From the NCBI GenBank assembly GCA_017311185.1, contig JAESUZ010003161.1:2279501-2343500 (forward strand): a stretch of 64,000 nucleotides of DNA. The letters run 5' to 3'. The notes beneath the pieces are model-generated. The model was not told where the DNA came from and did not search any database. It worked only from the letters and a program-made list of their open reading frames with translations. This stretch comes from Proteles cristata cristata (taxonomy: Eukaryota > Chordata > Mammalia > Carnivora > Hyaenidae). Below, piece by piece: positions 32,153-44,439 of the stretch. Position numbers and translations under genes: made by a program. The first letter of the stretch is position 1. Each line of letters begins with the position of its first letter.

Positions 32153-33203
32153 ACCAGCAACTGTATTTTAAATGTGGAATTTTATGGGAAAAGATGTATG
32201 AAAGCTATTTGTCTCTATTATACTGGGAATTATAGAAACCTTTCCCTTTAAAGCATTGAATACATAAGTTGAAAATTCTAATATGAAATCACGACATCAA
32301 GTCAATACAGATAGAGGGAAAATCTTTTGAACTTCTGGACCATCTTTCGTTTCTCCTTTGTGGCCAAACACCAGCAAAATACAGCAAAACTGGCTAGAAA
32401 ATGGCCTATGTACATTCACCTTTGGGTGTATAATCTAGGGGGTTTCATGGCCCAGTAATAGTGCCATACCCACTACTACTTGTTTCCCAGAAATCACTAG
32501 TAACTGGGAAAAACCCCTAGAAACTGGAAAAGGACAAATGCCACTTAAACTATTTTCTATAGAATAATAAGAGAAGCTCAGTAATTACAAAAAATAAACA
32601 GAAGCCTTAGCTTCTGGGAAATAAATAAAACAAACCACCAAGCAACCAATTACCGCCTAAAAGAACATGAAATATCATGGAAGGTGAAAACAAACAGGTC
32701 TTCATGAATTGCAAACATTAACAAGTCCATAAAATTAATGGATTGTGTTTAGCCTTCACATGCAGTGTAGAAGGAAATCCAATAATTATCAGGCTGGTAA
32801 GGACTCATTTAGCCTGCTGGGATGGTTATAAATTTGCTATTTCTTCAGTCACACAACCTAGCAGTGTGAGCTTAGCACTGGAAAACTTGCTTATTGACGG
32901 TAAACAGTTGGGAATGTAGTGCAGATAAAATCTTTCAGCCAGCCAGACGTCTACGTGCTACCAGTTCTCTAGTACCCACCATACAAATTTCTGACTGTTC
33001 TATTTTTACTAGGAGCCCCCACCTGCCCAGGTTGCTACCACATAGCTTCTCTGCATACTAACAGCATCAAATTCTAGCATGAAGAGTCCTACTCTCTGGG
33101 ACAATGATCTGTTTCACTCTATAAAAGACACTATATAATATTCATTAATAAAAATACTATTTTACAAAAATTGTCTATCCTGAGCCCTTCATGGGCTATT
33201 TTC

Positions 33204-33415
33204 TTTTTTTTTTTTTTAAGTTTATTTCTTTATTTTTAGAGGTGAGGGAGTGAAGGAGGGGCGGAAAGAGAGAAAGGGGGAAAAAGGATCCCAAGCAGGC
33301 TCCATGTCATCAGCCTGGAGCTGGACATGTGGATCAATCTCAGGAACCATGAAATCATGACCTAAGCCAAAATCAAGAGTCAGATGCTTAACTGACTGAG
33401 CCACCCAGATGTCTC
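33204..33415 (-). mobile_element. CAN-SINE, reverse
   Basis: Poly(T) start, GGCTCCATGTCATCAGCC, head end TGACTGAGCCACCCAGATG. Perfect duplication TCATGGGCTATTTTC at 33189-33203 and 33416-33430. Confidence 0.96.
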
Positions 33416-33789
33416 TCATGGGCTATTTTCAGTTCTTTCCAAAATCATTTGTTAAATGAGTAAAAACCCAAATTTTGACCATGGACTATGAGCTAAAACC
33501 TCATTAGTTACTGTAAGTACTTTGCCATATTTCATATTCACAATGGTTCTGTCATAAGGTCATTCTTTACCCCAATTTTACACAATACCACCTCTTTCAT
33601 TATATCAGTAATACATGCCTAGTAGAAAATGTGTAAAGTCAAAGAAAGCACAAAGAAGAAAAAATGAGACACCTTTCATCTATCATTACTTTCTTCAAGG
33701 GTTCTCTTTGCATATTAGGGTATATTGATCCATATTTTTCAATGTCATTAAAAATATTTAAATGATTATTTCTTCTGCAACTAAAACAT

Positions 33790-34060
33790 ATTTCATTTTA
33801 TGTGTCCATCTATCTATAACTTAATTCTTCTGTTGTTTCCAACAAAACCATACAAAAATCTTTGACAACATCTCTGATTATTTTCTTTGGATGGATCCCT
33901 AGATGTGAAATTACTTGCTAAGGGATATAACTTCTAAAATGTTCTTGATCCGTATTGTCAAGTCTCCTTCCTTAAGCTCTGTCAGCTTATAATGCACTGG
34001 CAGCATATAAATGTCCATACATATGGATTTAGAACTACCATTTATTAATCTTTTTAATAA
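33790..34060 (-). mobile_element. Old L1M fragment, antisense, eroded
   Basis: TGGATGGATCCCTAGATGTG and CTTGCTAAGGGATATAACTTC correspond to the antisense of an L1M ORF2/3' region. Borders uncertain. Confidence 0.55.
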
Positions 34061-34369
34061 TTTAATAGATAAAATTAGAATCATTTTGCCTCAATTAAAT
34101 ATTTTCATAATTGTATCCACCATTTTATTATGTGGATTATCCATTGATTAATATTATGTGTTTCTTAATTGCTTTCTTATTTTCTTAATAAGAAATATTT
34201 TCTTATTTTCTTGATATATCAGTAAAAAGTAAAAATATTAATTTTTACTTTTCAATTTTCACTTACCTTCCTTTTTTATCAGCAGCTTTCAATATTTTAA
34301 TTATCTTTCCCCTTATGAATTCTTTCACTCTTTAAAAATTCCTGTAGGTCATATATACAACTTCTTTTT

Positions 34370-35400
34370 GACCTCAAAATCCAGGCAATCACCAAGACTT
34401 ACAACTCTATTCCTACATATCTCTCGATTGTATTTCTTTTTCCATTCAAGCTACCAATTATTCAAGCTGCCATAATCTCTTTGTCACTATTCTAACAGCT
34501 TCCTAGGTATATTCCTGTCTCTAGACTTAATCTCTTCTAACCCATTCTCTGTCTAAGCAGTCACCATCTTGCTTTAAAGTCTTCAGTGGTGCCCCATCTC
34601 TATCAGGATAAAAGCCAAGTTGTTGGGGTGCCTGGGTGGCTCAGTTGGTTAAGCCTCCGACTTTGGCTCAGGTCATGATCCTGTGGTCCATGAGTTCAAG
34701 CCCTGCATTGGGTTCTGTGCTGCCAGCTCAGAGCCTGGAGCCTGTTTGAGATTCTATGTCTCCCTCTCTCTCTGCTTCTCCCCCGCTCATGCTCTGTCTC
34801 TCTCTGACCCTCAAAAATAAATAAACGTTAAATTTTTTTAAAAAAATAGCCAAGTTGTTAACAAGGCTTACAAATTCACAGCTGCTGTCTCATCTCTCCG
34901 CACTCTCCATTCCTCACTCGAGCTCTAGTTTCAGCCACACTAAGTCAGGCCAGTTCCTTGAGTGTTGCATCCATTTTACCACCTTTAGGCTGTTGCTTAC
35001 TCTATGCACTATGTCTAAAACAGTCTTCATTCTGAGTTTTCCTCACCTCTTACTCTCTTTTCAGGAAAGACTTCTATTCATTCTTCAGGTCACATAACCT
35101 CCCAGAAACATTTAGTGACACCATTGCAACCTGGTCCCCCACCTCTCCAGGCTGAATTAAGGCCCTACCAAGTGCAGAAATAGCAAAGAATATCTCTCCA
35201 TAAAAGCATTTGCCAAACATACTGCCTGTTTGTGTGGCTGACTATCCTTCTATCCCCAGGGCACAACATGCACACACACACATGCACACAGAGTAAATCT
35301 TGAAAAATGTAAACAAGACCATCTTCTCCACAGTTGTATTTCCTGAACTTATTACAGTATCTGACACATAATCAGTTCTAGAGGGATATTTGTTGGACAA
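34370..35400 (+). mobile_element. L2 fragment, split by a SINE
   Basis: CTTCAGTGGTGCCCCATCTC, CCATTTTACCACCTTTAGGC, TTCATTCTTCAGGTCACATAACC and the end GTATCTGACACATAATCAG are consecutive L2 pieces on both sides of the SINE at 34625-34847. Confidence 0.7.
34625..34847 (+). mobile_element. CAN-SINE inserted in an L2
   Basis: Head GGGGTGCCTGGGTGGCTCAG, tail AAAAATAAATAAACGTTAAA. Duplication AGCCAAGTTGTT at 34613-34624 and 34848-34859. Confidence 0.96.
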
Positions 35401-35456
35401 ATGAGATTAACTAAATGTTTACACGTTTTCTTATAATTTGAAAAAAACGTATTTTA

Positions 35457-35670
35457 GGGGTGCCTGGGTGGCTCACTCAGTTAAGTGTCTGACTCCTGAT
35501 TTTGGTTCAGGTCATGATCCCAGAGTCATGGGATTGAGCCATGCAGTCGTGTTGAGTGTGGAGTCTGCTTAAGATTCTCTCTCCCTCCCTTTGGCCTCCT
35601 TCTCTGCTTGTGTGCTCTCTCCTTCTTTCTAAAACAATAATAAATAAATAAATAAATAAATAAATAATAA
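35457..35670 (+). mobile_element. CAN-SINE, older, with a TAAA-repeat tail
   Basis: Head GGGGTGCCTGGGTGGCTCAC, GGAGTCTGCTTAAGATTC, tail (TAAA)n. Imperfect duplication A(C/T)G(T/A)ATTTTA on both sides. Confidence 0.94.
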
Positions 35671-35939
35671 ATGAATTTTATTGTTACATGGTAACTAATA
35701 CATATGGAAATATTTTGCTAACAGTGGAATGAATCCCTTTCCTATTGACAGGACAAAGGATTTTTCCTTTGTCACATATAAAGTTCTTACATATTCTAGA
35801 ATGTGGTTTGTGGCTGTCTGTTTGTTCTAGAAATCTGTTTTTAGTTTCTTGCAGTAGAAACAAACTTTAATTATTATCTTTTATAAAAAGATAAAAATAC
35901 ACTTTAATATCAGTGCAACACCCCTAATTAATTTCCTGT

Positions 35940-36290
35940 ACATAAATCCTATCAGCTATTCTCATCCATTTATTTCTTTCAGATAAACTTTAAAATTATT
36001 TCATCTATTTCCAAAATAAATATTCTTTTGGAACTTTTGATCTGAATTGTATGAACCCTATAAAATGATTTGGGAGGAGGTGACATTTATAATATTCAAT
36101 CTGTCCATCCAGGAAGTTTTACTCAAGAAATTTTTTGTTTTTTTACAATAAAATTTTGTTATTTTTTAAATCAGGGTCCCACATTTTTCTTTTGGAGATT
36201 TTTTTGGAGATTTATTTTGATTATTTTGATATTTTACCATTCTTTGTGCTATTGTGAAAGAAATAATAATACAATGCATTTGTCACTAAG
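35940..36290 (-). mobile_element. Old L1M ORF2 fragment, antisense
   Basis: TTTCTTTCAGATAAACTTTAAAA and GTGACATTTATAATATTCAATC with CTTTGTGCTATTGTGAAAG resemble antisense L1 ORF2. No intact frame. Confidence 0.55.
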
Positions 36291-37449
36291 AATTCTAAAT
36301 TTTCTTTTTATCTACTGGTGCTGTGAAATATGCATGATTCTACAAGTTACCCTTGATTCAAAGAAGGATCATGGTTAAATCCAAATCTCTCTGTACTCTA
36401 GCCTCCTGCAGGTTTTTCTACATGCATTCCTTTCAAACTTTTACCTAATGACAAAAGAGAGGGTGCTGGGAAGGAATGGGGAAAAGGGAAGAATCGTAGG
36501 ATAGCATTTTTCTACAAAACCTTTTAACTAAAATTAGCTCTCAGTGCAGATGTACCATGTGGCATCTGTGCATTTTCTCAAATACCGCCAATCTCCTGGG
36601 ATGTTTATATTCCAGTTTGAAAGAATGGTCCACACTACTTTCCCCCAGGAGGATCCCTATAAAGGGGACTTAATCACATTTTAGGCCAGAGAAACTTGGG
36701 TCTACAAATGCAGAATAAATTATTCAGATGCTTAGAGCTCTCAGTATACCTCTATGATGAGGATTCAGCAATGTTGATTCTCATGTCTAGAAGTAAGCCA
36801 TTTGTCATTTAGTGGAGAGCCGTAAAATACACTCTTCCAATTAATGATCACAATAAAAGGATGACTTATATCCTTAATAAGTTCAGCAACTAACATAAAA
36901 TGCAATCTAATAAATATAATTGTAATTTGACAAAGCATCCATTTGAAGAAGAGCCTTTTCCAAATTCTAAAACCACCTCGTTTTTTTTTACAATGGTACA
37001 CTAGAAACACTTTAGAAACATATTTGATGAAGACTTTTGATTAAAAGGTAAACTCTGAGCAACTGAAAACAGTACACAGAAATTAATACATAAAACCCTT
37101 ATTTCAAATTTCTCAGCAAGAGAAAAGGAAATTTGATCAATAAATGGCCTAGACGCAGATAGTATCAGAAGACAAGCTGTGTGGGAACAACAGAGATTTC
37201 CTTCGGACTGCTGGCCAAGGATTTTATCACTTCCTTCTTAAAGAATGCTTCAAGTTAATGCCCGAATCATAGGGATACTCTCAGTTAAATAATGTTTACT
37301 TACATTGACTGCTTAGTGAATTATATGCAGCTCATCCACCGTATAAGTTCAGCCATTCAGAACATATTCTCTTTGTTTTGTTTACAGAAAAAAAAAATGA
37401 TTTTTTTAGGTATTTCAGTCAAAACTCCAGTGGTTAGAGAAGAATGTCA

Positions 37450-37672
37450 TGGGGCACCTGGGTGGCTTAGTCGGTTAAGCGTCCGACTTTCGCTTAGGTC
37501 ATGATCTCGCGGTTCGTGGGTTCAAGCCCCGCATCGGGCTCTGTGCTGACTGCCAGCTCAGAGCCTGGAGCTTATTTCAGAGTCTGTGTTTCCCTCTCTC
37601 TCTGACCCTCCCCTGCTCATGCTGTCTCTCTCTCTCCTAGAAATAAATAAAAAATATTAAAAAAAAAAAAAA
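37450..37672 (+). mobile_element. CAN-SINE, young subfamily
   Basis: Near-consensus young copy ending CTCTCCTAGAAATAAATAAA. Duplication AGAATGTCA at 37441-37449 and 37673-37681. Confidence 0.97.
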
Positions 37673-39512
37673 AGAATGTCAGGTAAGTAGAATGGTACTG
37701 CAGCTACAGAATGGTGGCTGAGGTGGGGATGTCACTGACTGGGTGTACCACAGCCTCCAAATATGCTACATTGCCTTTCTACAGAGGACTGACCACTCCT
37801 TAGATGGAAACTTTGGGAATGCAATGAATAACAAGACTGAGCCCACAAAGCACAAATAAAAATGCCTTATTATGTCATGGTCATACCATATACACAAGTA
37901 TATTACTGGATAAGGATATTTGTATTTCTATATCATTTTAGCCCTTTTATAAAGCCAGAGGGAAGCTTATTTATTGCTACTACATATTTTATGTGAAAGA
38001 AATTTGAAAAATCACTGAAAAACTCAGTAAGACAAAATTCTGTTAACTATGTCTTGGGAAGTTGCTCAACATTGATGTTTCTGTTGTCCGCATCTAAAAA
38101 ATTTATGAGTTAGACTAGATAAGGCTATGCTCCATTCCAATCAGAAGTTTATGTCAACTGGATTAAAGATGTACACGAAGCTAAAATTTTAATAAAAACC
38201 CTGGCCTGTTTATGTGTTCTAACATGATATTTAAAATCAACCAAATGTTTTACTAAAATTTCTACTGGTAACATATCTCAGTTTTCTCAAACTGATTGTT
38301 CCAATAAAAATTGGAGTACAACAAATATCAGAAAGACTGTATCTGTTATATCAACTGTGAAAGTGAAAGCCAGTTTTAAATTTGATCACATTTCATGAAA
38401 AGTCAACTCATAAACCACAAATGCTGTACTTTAGCTTTCTGGTTACTATAGATGTTTGAAAGCCAAGTCATAAAATTCCTTAGTAAACCTTTGGGAATTG
38501 AGCTCTTAAGCCCTCTGAGACATACATGACCTGATCAGCAATGGGAAGCAATGAGAACGTTAGAACATAAGGCAGAGCCAGGTATGCTGTGGGAAACACC
38601 CCTCTAGAGGGGACAGAGCTGCTAGTTGCAAAATGCAAGTGGCCCTGGGTTGGATTCCCACAGCTCTGTATCATGAATGGAAATAGTGGAGAAAAAAAAA
38701 CACGAGTCAGACATGTCAGCTTCGCTATCAATTATAAAGGTAAGTCTGTTTAGAATAACTTTTCTATTTCTAGCAAAGAATCTGTTTCTAAAACTGATTT
38801 TTCAAGATTAGGATATAAATAGAGGTTGAAAATCAGCCCCCATCTATAATAACTAATTCCCAGGTTAGAACCCAGGATATATAGGCAAGTTAGCCAAATG
38901 CACAGGAATCCCTGGAGGACGCCAGACTCCCCCAATTCACCCTACCCTGCTTTATCCCATGGTACACTCATGCAAGAAATGTGATTTTTCTTACTGGGGG
39001 AAGATAGGATAGAAGGGGTATGGGCTTGGCATCCTCATCCTCACAGCTCAGTGCTTGCAAGTGTTTCTAGTAGACAAGAAAAACAAATCTATGAAACAAT
39101 GGAGTTCACCATTTCGATAAAAGCATCATCTGTGAAAACAAGGAGGTCCTTTTAAAAAATGTTTTTATAGTCACTTGCGAAAATAGAATTGCCTTGAAGA
39201 ATTTACTATCCTTGCGGGTGACAGGATTCGCCAGCTGACATCTCCCACACTGAAACTCAAAGAGGCTCTCATTTCTCTGCTTCCAGAAATGTGTTAAGTT
39301 GCAGAGAAGTTAAAAGGCAATGCCATCTAAAATCACACGCAGCAGCAGAGCTGTTGACAGGCAAAACAGCCCCGTGGAAGCTGTTGAAATTTAACTGGAG
39401 AAAAGACAAAGTGAATACAGTAAGTTCTGATTTTAATCAATTGCAAAGGAAACAGGGAAAGTTATGCAAGTAAAGCAGATATATTTATGTGTGCAAATAC
39501 AATTCAACTTAC

Positions 39513-39690
39513 CTCTCTTGGGCAGAAAACCAGGACTTGTATCTGAACTGCCTTCAGTAGTTCCCCAGGTGTATAGTGCTGAACCTAGTGTGTAGCTGGA
39601 GTTTAATGAATGTCGTTTCCACCTTTACTTGACTGTTAATGAACAGTTCAGAGGCTTCTCCCTCAGTGGCTGAGTCACCCAGGGAGGAGG
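39513..39690 (-). other. SCEL: Candidate non-coding exon 1 of SCEL (5' UTR)
   Basis: On the minus strand this stretch ends in a near-consensus donor, AAGAGAG followed by GTAAGTTG (GT at 39512-39511). It lies 16 kb upstream of the coding start exon, which itself begins with an acceptor and therefore needs an upstream exon. The roughly 180 nt of presumed leader contain no ATG on the transcribed strand, as expected of a clean 5' UTR. A TATA-like TATTTATA lies at 39727-39720, about 30 nt before the assumed start. The region is free of recognisable repeats. The transcription start is an estimate from the TATA position. No protein homology can support this exon, so it remains an inference; the true first exon could lie elsewhere in 23.4-64 kb. 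Confidence 0.45.
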
Positions 39691-39727
39691 TGGGTGGTGT
39701 GAAAGAGGGTGTCACCTTGTATAAATA
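39671..39727 (-). promoter_or_regulatory. Candidate SCEL core promoter: TATA-like box and AP-1-type site
   Basis: The plus strand reads TATAAATA at 39720-39727 (TATTTATA in the transcribed direction). A TGAGTCA heptamer lies at 39671-39677; it is the AP-1 consensus and reads TGACTCA on the other strand. AP-1 sites are typical of genes induced in differentiating keratinocytes, which fits the known expression of SCEL. If the TATA box sets the start near 39690, the AP-1 motif would lie just inside the transcript. Both motifs are short and could be chance; their placement next to a good donor and an ATG-free leader is the argument. Confidence 0.35.
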
Positions 39728-40711
39728 CCAGTTCAATTAAAACAGGCTCACTCCTGGACCTACTGTCTTTGTTTGGTGAATTCTTTGTGTAAGTTATGGC
39801 CTCGTTATGCCAAAAAGAATGTGCTCCTGTTATCGCCCTTTTAATTGATATCAACAATACACACAACTCTATCACAGACAAGGAGGCATAGTACCTAACC
39901 TATTTTGGATTCTCTTCAAAATAAAACAAAAACATAAGGTAGGAGGAGATTTTGTCTATCTACCCAAAGTGGCTGCAAGGCTGGGGCATGAATGCACAAG
40001 ATGGGAAGGCCATTGTGGGGACCAACATTCTTTAGGATAGAAAAGTCCTTCGAAACTCTGAGCTCAGGAAATATGAAGCAACACAAGTTCTACACATGGG
40101 ATATTTTGTAAAACCATCAGAGGAAAAATACATTCTGAAATACAAGAATTCTGATCCTTTAATTATTTTGACACAGTTAAAAATGTGACAAAGATGCTTG
40201 AAAGTTCTTTCACATCTGGGGGCAGAAGTAGACTCCAGGGTCAGCACCTGGGTCTGGCAGGGAAGCAACAATGCACAAAAGCCATGCCAGGTGTGGGTTC
40301 CTACTACAGCTTCTGAAATATACCTTCCATAATAGCCAAGGAGGCTTTACTAGAAGCTTAGCAAACTTGGAGAACATTGCTGAGAGAAGTGAAGTCATTA
40401 GGACTCCCGGGGTCATCTTTATGCATCCATCATAACAACAACAAACCAAATGCTCCCAGTTTCAAGACGGCTCCTGAAAATTACAGTCCAGCTGAGCTAT
40501 AGCACAGAAACTATTGTAATGAGTAGAAAAATGTTCAGATTGAAAGGTACAGACAATTGTAGTATGTAGTCATTATACACTAGGACATCACTTCCCTGAA
40601 GAATTTGAAAATGGAAAATGGGAAAGTGTTCTTTAAAAGTAACATCCATATACATATCTATTTGGTCCTTTGGAATTTTATAAACGTAACATATTTTAGA
40701 AATATGTTCTA

Positions 40712-40908
40712 GGGGCACCTGGGTGGCTCAGTCGTTTGAGCATCCGGCTTTGGCTCAGGTCATGATCACACAGTTTGTGAGTTTGAGCCCTGCATCAGGC
40801 TCTGTGCTGACAGTACAGAGCCTGCTTGGAATTCTCTCTCTCTCTGTTCCCTACTGAATACACATGTGGTCTCTCTCCCTGAAAGTAAATAAACAAACTT
40901 AAAAAAAA
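40712..40908 (+). mobile_element. CAN-SINE in the flanking region
   Basis: Head GGGGCACCTGGGTGGCTCAG, shortened CT region. Duplication AGAAATATG(T/C)TCTA at 40698-40711 and 40909-40922. About 1 kb upstream of the inferred SCEL promoter. Confidence 0.96.
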
Positions 40909-41935
40909 AGAAATATGCTCTAAATTTCTGTGCTGCCCATAAATGTTGGTTGAATTTAGGTTGGATTTAGTACTATAGATGAGAAAGTTGGAAAAACATG
41001 TCCAGCTCAATTCAAAAAATAAATTAGGAGTTATTCGCAGTATTATAAAGAAGTTATATTCAGCAAAATAAATCAGAAGTTATATTCAGCATGATTCAGC
41101 ATTCATTTTCCCAAATGAAGGGCTAAAACAATTTCAGAGCCAGCTTGTAAGGACAGGTAGTAACTTACATTATAGAACGTTTAAATGGATGCTTTTGTCG
41201 TCATAAAGCATAGAACCAGAAAAATAAGTTTTTAAATTTTAATGAAGTAAAATATTCTACCCAAGATACATGTTAGGCTTTTGAACTCCCAAGCAATTAT
41301 TTCTGCATGTAATGGATGATTCATCTTATTTTATATACCAGGAGCCCATACCACTAAGCTATACCAATGTCTTTTCATTTAGAACCAAATCTTTGATTTA
41401 AGAAGGGGCAAATTCTAACACTTGAGGAAAATGCATACCTCCTCATGGTTCTCAAAGCTTGAAGAGGTCAATCAAGAATGTGTTTGGGTGTGGAGGTGGC
41501 CAAATAGGTTTGGTCTTGGTTTCACTCCGGCCTTGAGCATACTTGGAATAACTTTGTTTCACCATGCCTATCTCACTGTGTGTGTGTGCGTTCTTGAGGT
41601 CTCTTTAGAACATGAGCTCCTACCCTGGGCATGGCAAATGTTTTATTCCAGATGCCAACACCAATTGCTTTCGTGGTGGCCGCTTGGAGAGATATGATGA
41701 GGTTTATAAAGCAAACCTTTTTTGCTGAGTTGATCTCCTAAAATAGAACAGTGTTTTTTCCTATGTCTTCTATCTAATGAATCAATCAGCCAAAATGAGC
41801 ACTTATTACTTATTATTACATAATAATTAGGATAGTAAATACTTATATAGCACTGTTAATGTGTCAGGCATTGAATTTCTAAGTACTTTTCATACATTAA
41901 TTTAGTAATTGTTATTAAATGATTGTCTCCTCGTA

Positions 41936-42112
41936 CTATGGTCTGAATGTTTGTGACATTCAGGCTATGAACCAGGAAAAGGAGCCTCACCCAACCATGC
42001 TGGCAACTTGATCTCAGATGCCCCAGCCTCCACAACAGTGAAAGTTAAATTTCTGTTGCGTATAAGCTGCCCAGTCTAGGGTATTGTTATAGCAGCCTGA
42101 ACAGACTAAGAT
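41936..42112 (+). mobile_element. MLT-class LTR fragment with an internal deletion
   Basis: The start CTATGGTCTGAATGTTTGTG is joined to the 3' half (GAACCAGGAAAAGGAGCC, ACAGTGAAAGTTAAATTTCTG, ATTGTTATAGCAGCCTGAAC). About half the LTR is missing between them. Confidence 0.8.
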
Positions 42113-42439
42113 ACCTCCTCACCCTAGAGAGATTCCAAAAGTGATGCAAAAAAGCAAAACATGAAAATAATACAAATCAGCATCTCAAAGTTCTTTTATC
42201 TATTACTTAGGGTCTCTGAGGGTTGAAAGATACAGGGTTCCCCTTTTTCCTCCCAGATGGAAAAAATGTTATGTGCATGTTAAAACAAAGGTATATCATT
42301 AGGGTGATACTTACAAAGCCAATTTCTCTTTGGCTGCGAGTAGACAGGTGTCAGAATTAACGAATTACTGTCAACACCTCAAGAGCTGGTGCATTGCTTA
42401 ATATACTCCATTGGTGCCAGCATAATGGAGACCAATGGA

Positions 42440-42560
42440 GAGCACAGTGGAGAATGCACAGGAGCCCAGGTTCTCTTTCCTTACAGAACCACCCTTCACT
42501 GTGGGCACATCACTTAACCCTTATGCCCATGTCTTTCTTGGCACAGTGAGACTCATGAGA
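42440..42560 (+). mobile_element. MIR fragment
   Basis: GGCACATCACTTAACCC and GTCTTTCTTGGCACAGTG in MIR order; eroded. Confidence 0.45.
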
Positions 42561-42789
42561 TCTCTTTACCAACTGGGCAGGTCACAATGAAGATGTCACA
42601 TTTTTTTTTTAACCAGGACTCCAAACCTTAGGTCTATAGCAAATGTCAGGAAGAACCAGGAGGAATCAGCTCTGAGTCCTTTCTGACTCTTCACGCTACA
42701 AACAGGCAATTCCCCTGCCCAAAGAAAACAGCAGAGATTAGGCATGTTTGATGATGATTGTAATGATGATGATAAAAATAACAATAAAA

Positions 42790-43010
42790 ATAGCAACACC
42801 AAAAGTTTAAATATGTGCCAATCACTTCTAAGTGCTTCACATGTATTATTTAATTTGATTCTCACAAAAACCCCGCACAATAGGAACTGCTGTCATATCC
42901 ATGATAGAGATAAGAAACCGAAAGACTAAAGTTAACACAGCTAGGAATTAGATGTGTGTGGAATTCCAATCTAGGCAGACTGACTGCAGAGTCCACATTC
43001 TTAGATATGA
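42790..43010 (-). mobile_element. MIR, antisense
   Basis: TCACTTCTAAGTGCTTCACATG, TATTTAATTTGATTCTCACAA, TAGAGATAAGAAACCGAAAG and AACACAGCTAGGAATTAG. Confidence 0.75.
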
Positions 43011-43419
43011 AGCTCCATTGTCTCTCTAAAGTGCCAGAAAGGAACATGAGTACTTGATCCAAGAGACTGTGGCTAGACCAGAGGGTGAACTAAACTTATA
43101 GCAGGCCTGAGCACCAACTAATAGGTGGCCAAAAAGTACAATGGCTTTTAACAGTAAATGTGTGTATATATGTACATGTATGTGTGCATGTATACATACG
43201 TATACACTTATACCCTCATAGCCCACACGTGTTAGATTGCAATGTTAAACCAGAGAATGGCCTAGAGTAGCTTCAGAATCTAGGGTCCTTTAATGATAGT
43301 GTAAATGTAACTCTTCAGTTTTCTTCTTTTCTTTATTTATTTAAAGAGTTTTTAAATTTTATTTATTTATTTAATATTTTCTTTATTTATTTAAAGAATA
43401 TTTGTTTGTTTAAGACTAT

Positions 43420-44035
43420 TTTTATAGCAGTTTTTGGTTCATAGCAAAATTGAGAGTCAGGTACAGAGAATCCCATACACCCCCTTCCCCCACACATGCA
43501 CTCCTCTATTAACATTTCACACCAGACTGGTACATTTGTTAAATGGATGAATCTACACAGACACATTGTTGTCACTTAAAGTCCATAATTTATATTTGGA
43601 CATCATTCTTGGTGCTGTACATTCTATGGATTTGGATGAATGGATAATGACATGTATCCACTATTATGGTACCATGCAGAATAGTTTCACTGCCCTAAAA
43701 ATCCTCTGTGCTCTGCCTAGTCATTTCTCCCTCCCCCCAATCCCTGGCAACCACTGACCTTATTACTGTCTACGTAGTTTTGCCTTTCCAAAATGTCTTC
43801 TTGTAGGAAATCATACACTATTTAGCCTTTTCAGGTTGGCTTCTTTCATTTTATAATACACAGTTAAGCTGCTTCCATGTCTTTTCATTGCTTGACAGCT
43901 CATTGTTTTTTAGCTATTCCATTGTCTGGATATACCACAGTTTATTTTTCCATTTGCCTAATGAAAAACATCTTATTTGCTTCCAACTTTTGGCAATTAT
44001 GAATAAACTTGTTATAACCATTCATAGGCTGTTTT
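43420..44035 (-). mobile_element. L1M 3' region, antisense, well preserved
   Basis: GCAGTTTTTGGTTCATAGCAAAATTG, GACATGTATCCACTATTATGG, TCCCTGGCAACCACTGACC and TCCATTGTCTGGATATACC match the antisense of an old mammalian L1 3' end. Confidence 0.88.
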
Positions 44036-44069
44036 CTTTTTTTAAAACAGTATTTACACAATATATCTT

Positions 44070-44303
44070 TCTTTTTTTTCATTTTTTCTAAGTTTATTTT
44101 ATTAATTTTAAGAGGGTGTGAAAGAGAATGAGAGAGAGAGAGAGAGCAGGGAAGGAGCCGAGAGAGGAAGAGAGAGAGAACCCCAAGCAGGTTCCACTAT
44201 TAACATGGAGCCCAACACTGGGCTTAAACTTACAAACCATGAGATCATGACCTGAGCTGAAATCGAGTCTAATGCTTAACCAACTGAGCTACCCAGGTAC
44301 CCC
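44070..44303 (-). mobile_element. CAN-SINE, reverse
   Basis: GA run, CCATGAGATCATGACCTGAG and head end CAACTGAGCTACCCAGGTACCCC. Duplication TACACAATATAT at 44055 and 44304. Confidence 0.95.
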
Positions 44304-44439
44304 TACACAATATATTTTGAATCAGCCATATATTTATATTCTTCAGAAATTAAAAGTATAGAAAAAAAGACAATGTAAAGACTTCTTCCTCACTCCCCAA
44401 ACCTTGATCACAAAAAAAGAGCAATGGGCAATTATTTAG

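Larger units (their letters stand above)
23396..39512 (-). other. Probable SCEL intron 1
   Basis: This interval separates the coding start exon from the inferred exon 1. It is rich in SINEs (twelve listed separately) and L1 fragments. Stretches where I see nothing are 24917-25670, 26130-26690, 29345-30215, 30370-30960, 32170-33200, 36290-37440 and 37690-39512. The part next to exon 1 (39160-39480) is repeat-free and could hold regulatory sequence, but no specific site stands out. Confidence 0.45.
5034..39700 (-). other. SCEL: SCEL (sciellin) gene, 5' portion, transcribed right to left
   Basis: This is the span of the recognised gene, from the inferred exon 1 to the last exon visible in the window. 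Sciellin is a cytoplasmic precursor of the cornified envelope in stratified epithelia, crosslinked by transglutaminase. From memory the human protein is about 690 residues: an N-terminal region, about sixteen 20-residue repeats and a C-terminal LIM domain. Eight coding exons here give residues 1-181. Each matches the human N-terminus in order (for example DENYGRVVLNRHNSHDALD, YKANTLDN, QSWFPPPPPGY). All are bounded by AG/GT and join in frame. The repeat and LIM exons are not in the window. The right-hand limit depends on the inferred first exon; the coding part is secure from 5034 to 23395. Confidence 0.95.

Noticed and set aside
41422..41697. 91-codon plus-strand reading frame
   Set aside because: No homology recognised, no splice or promoter context, and length expected by chance in 64 kb.
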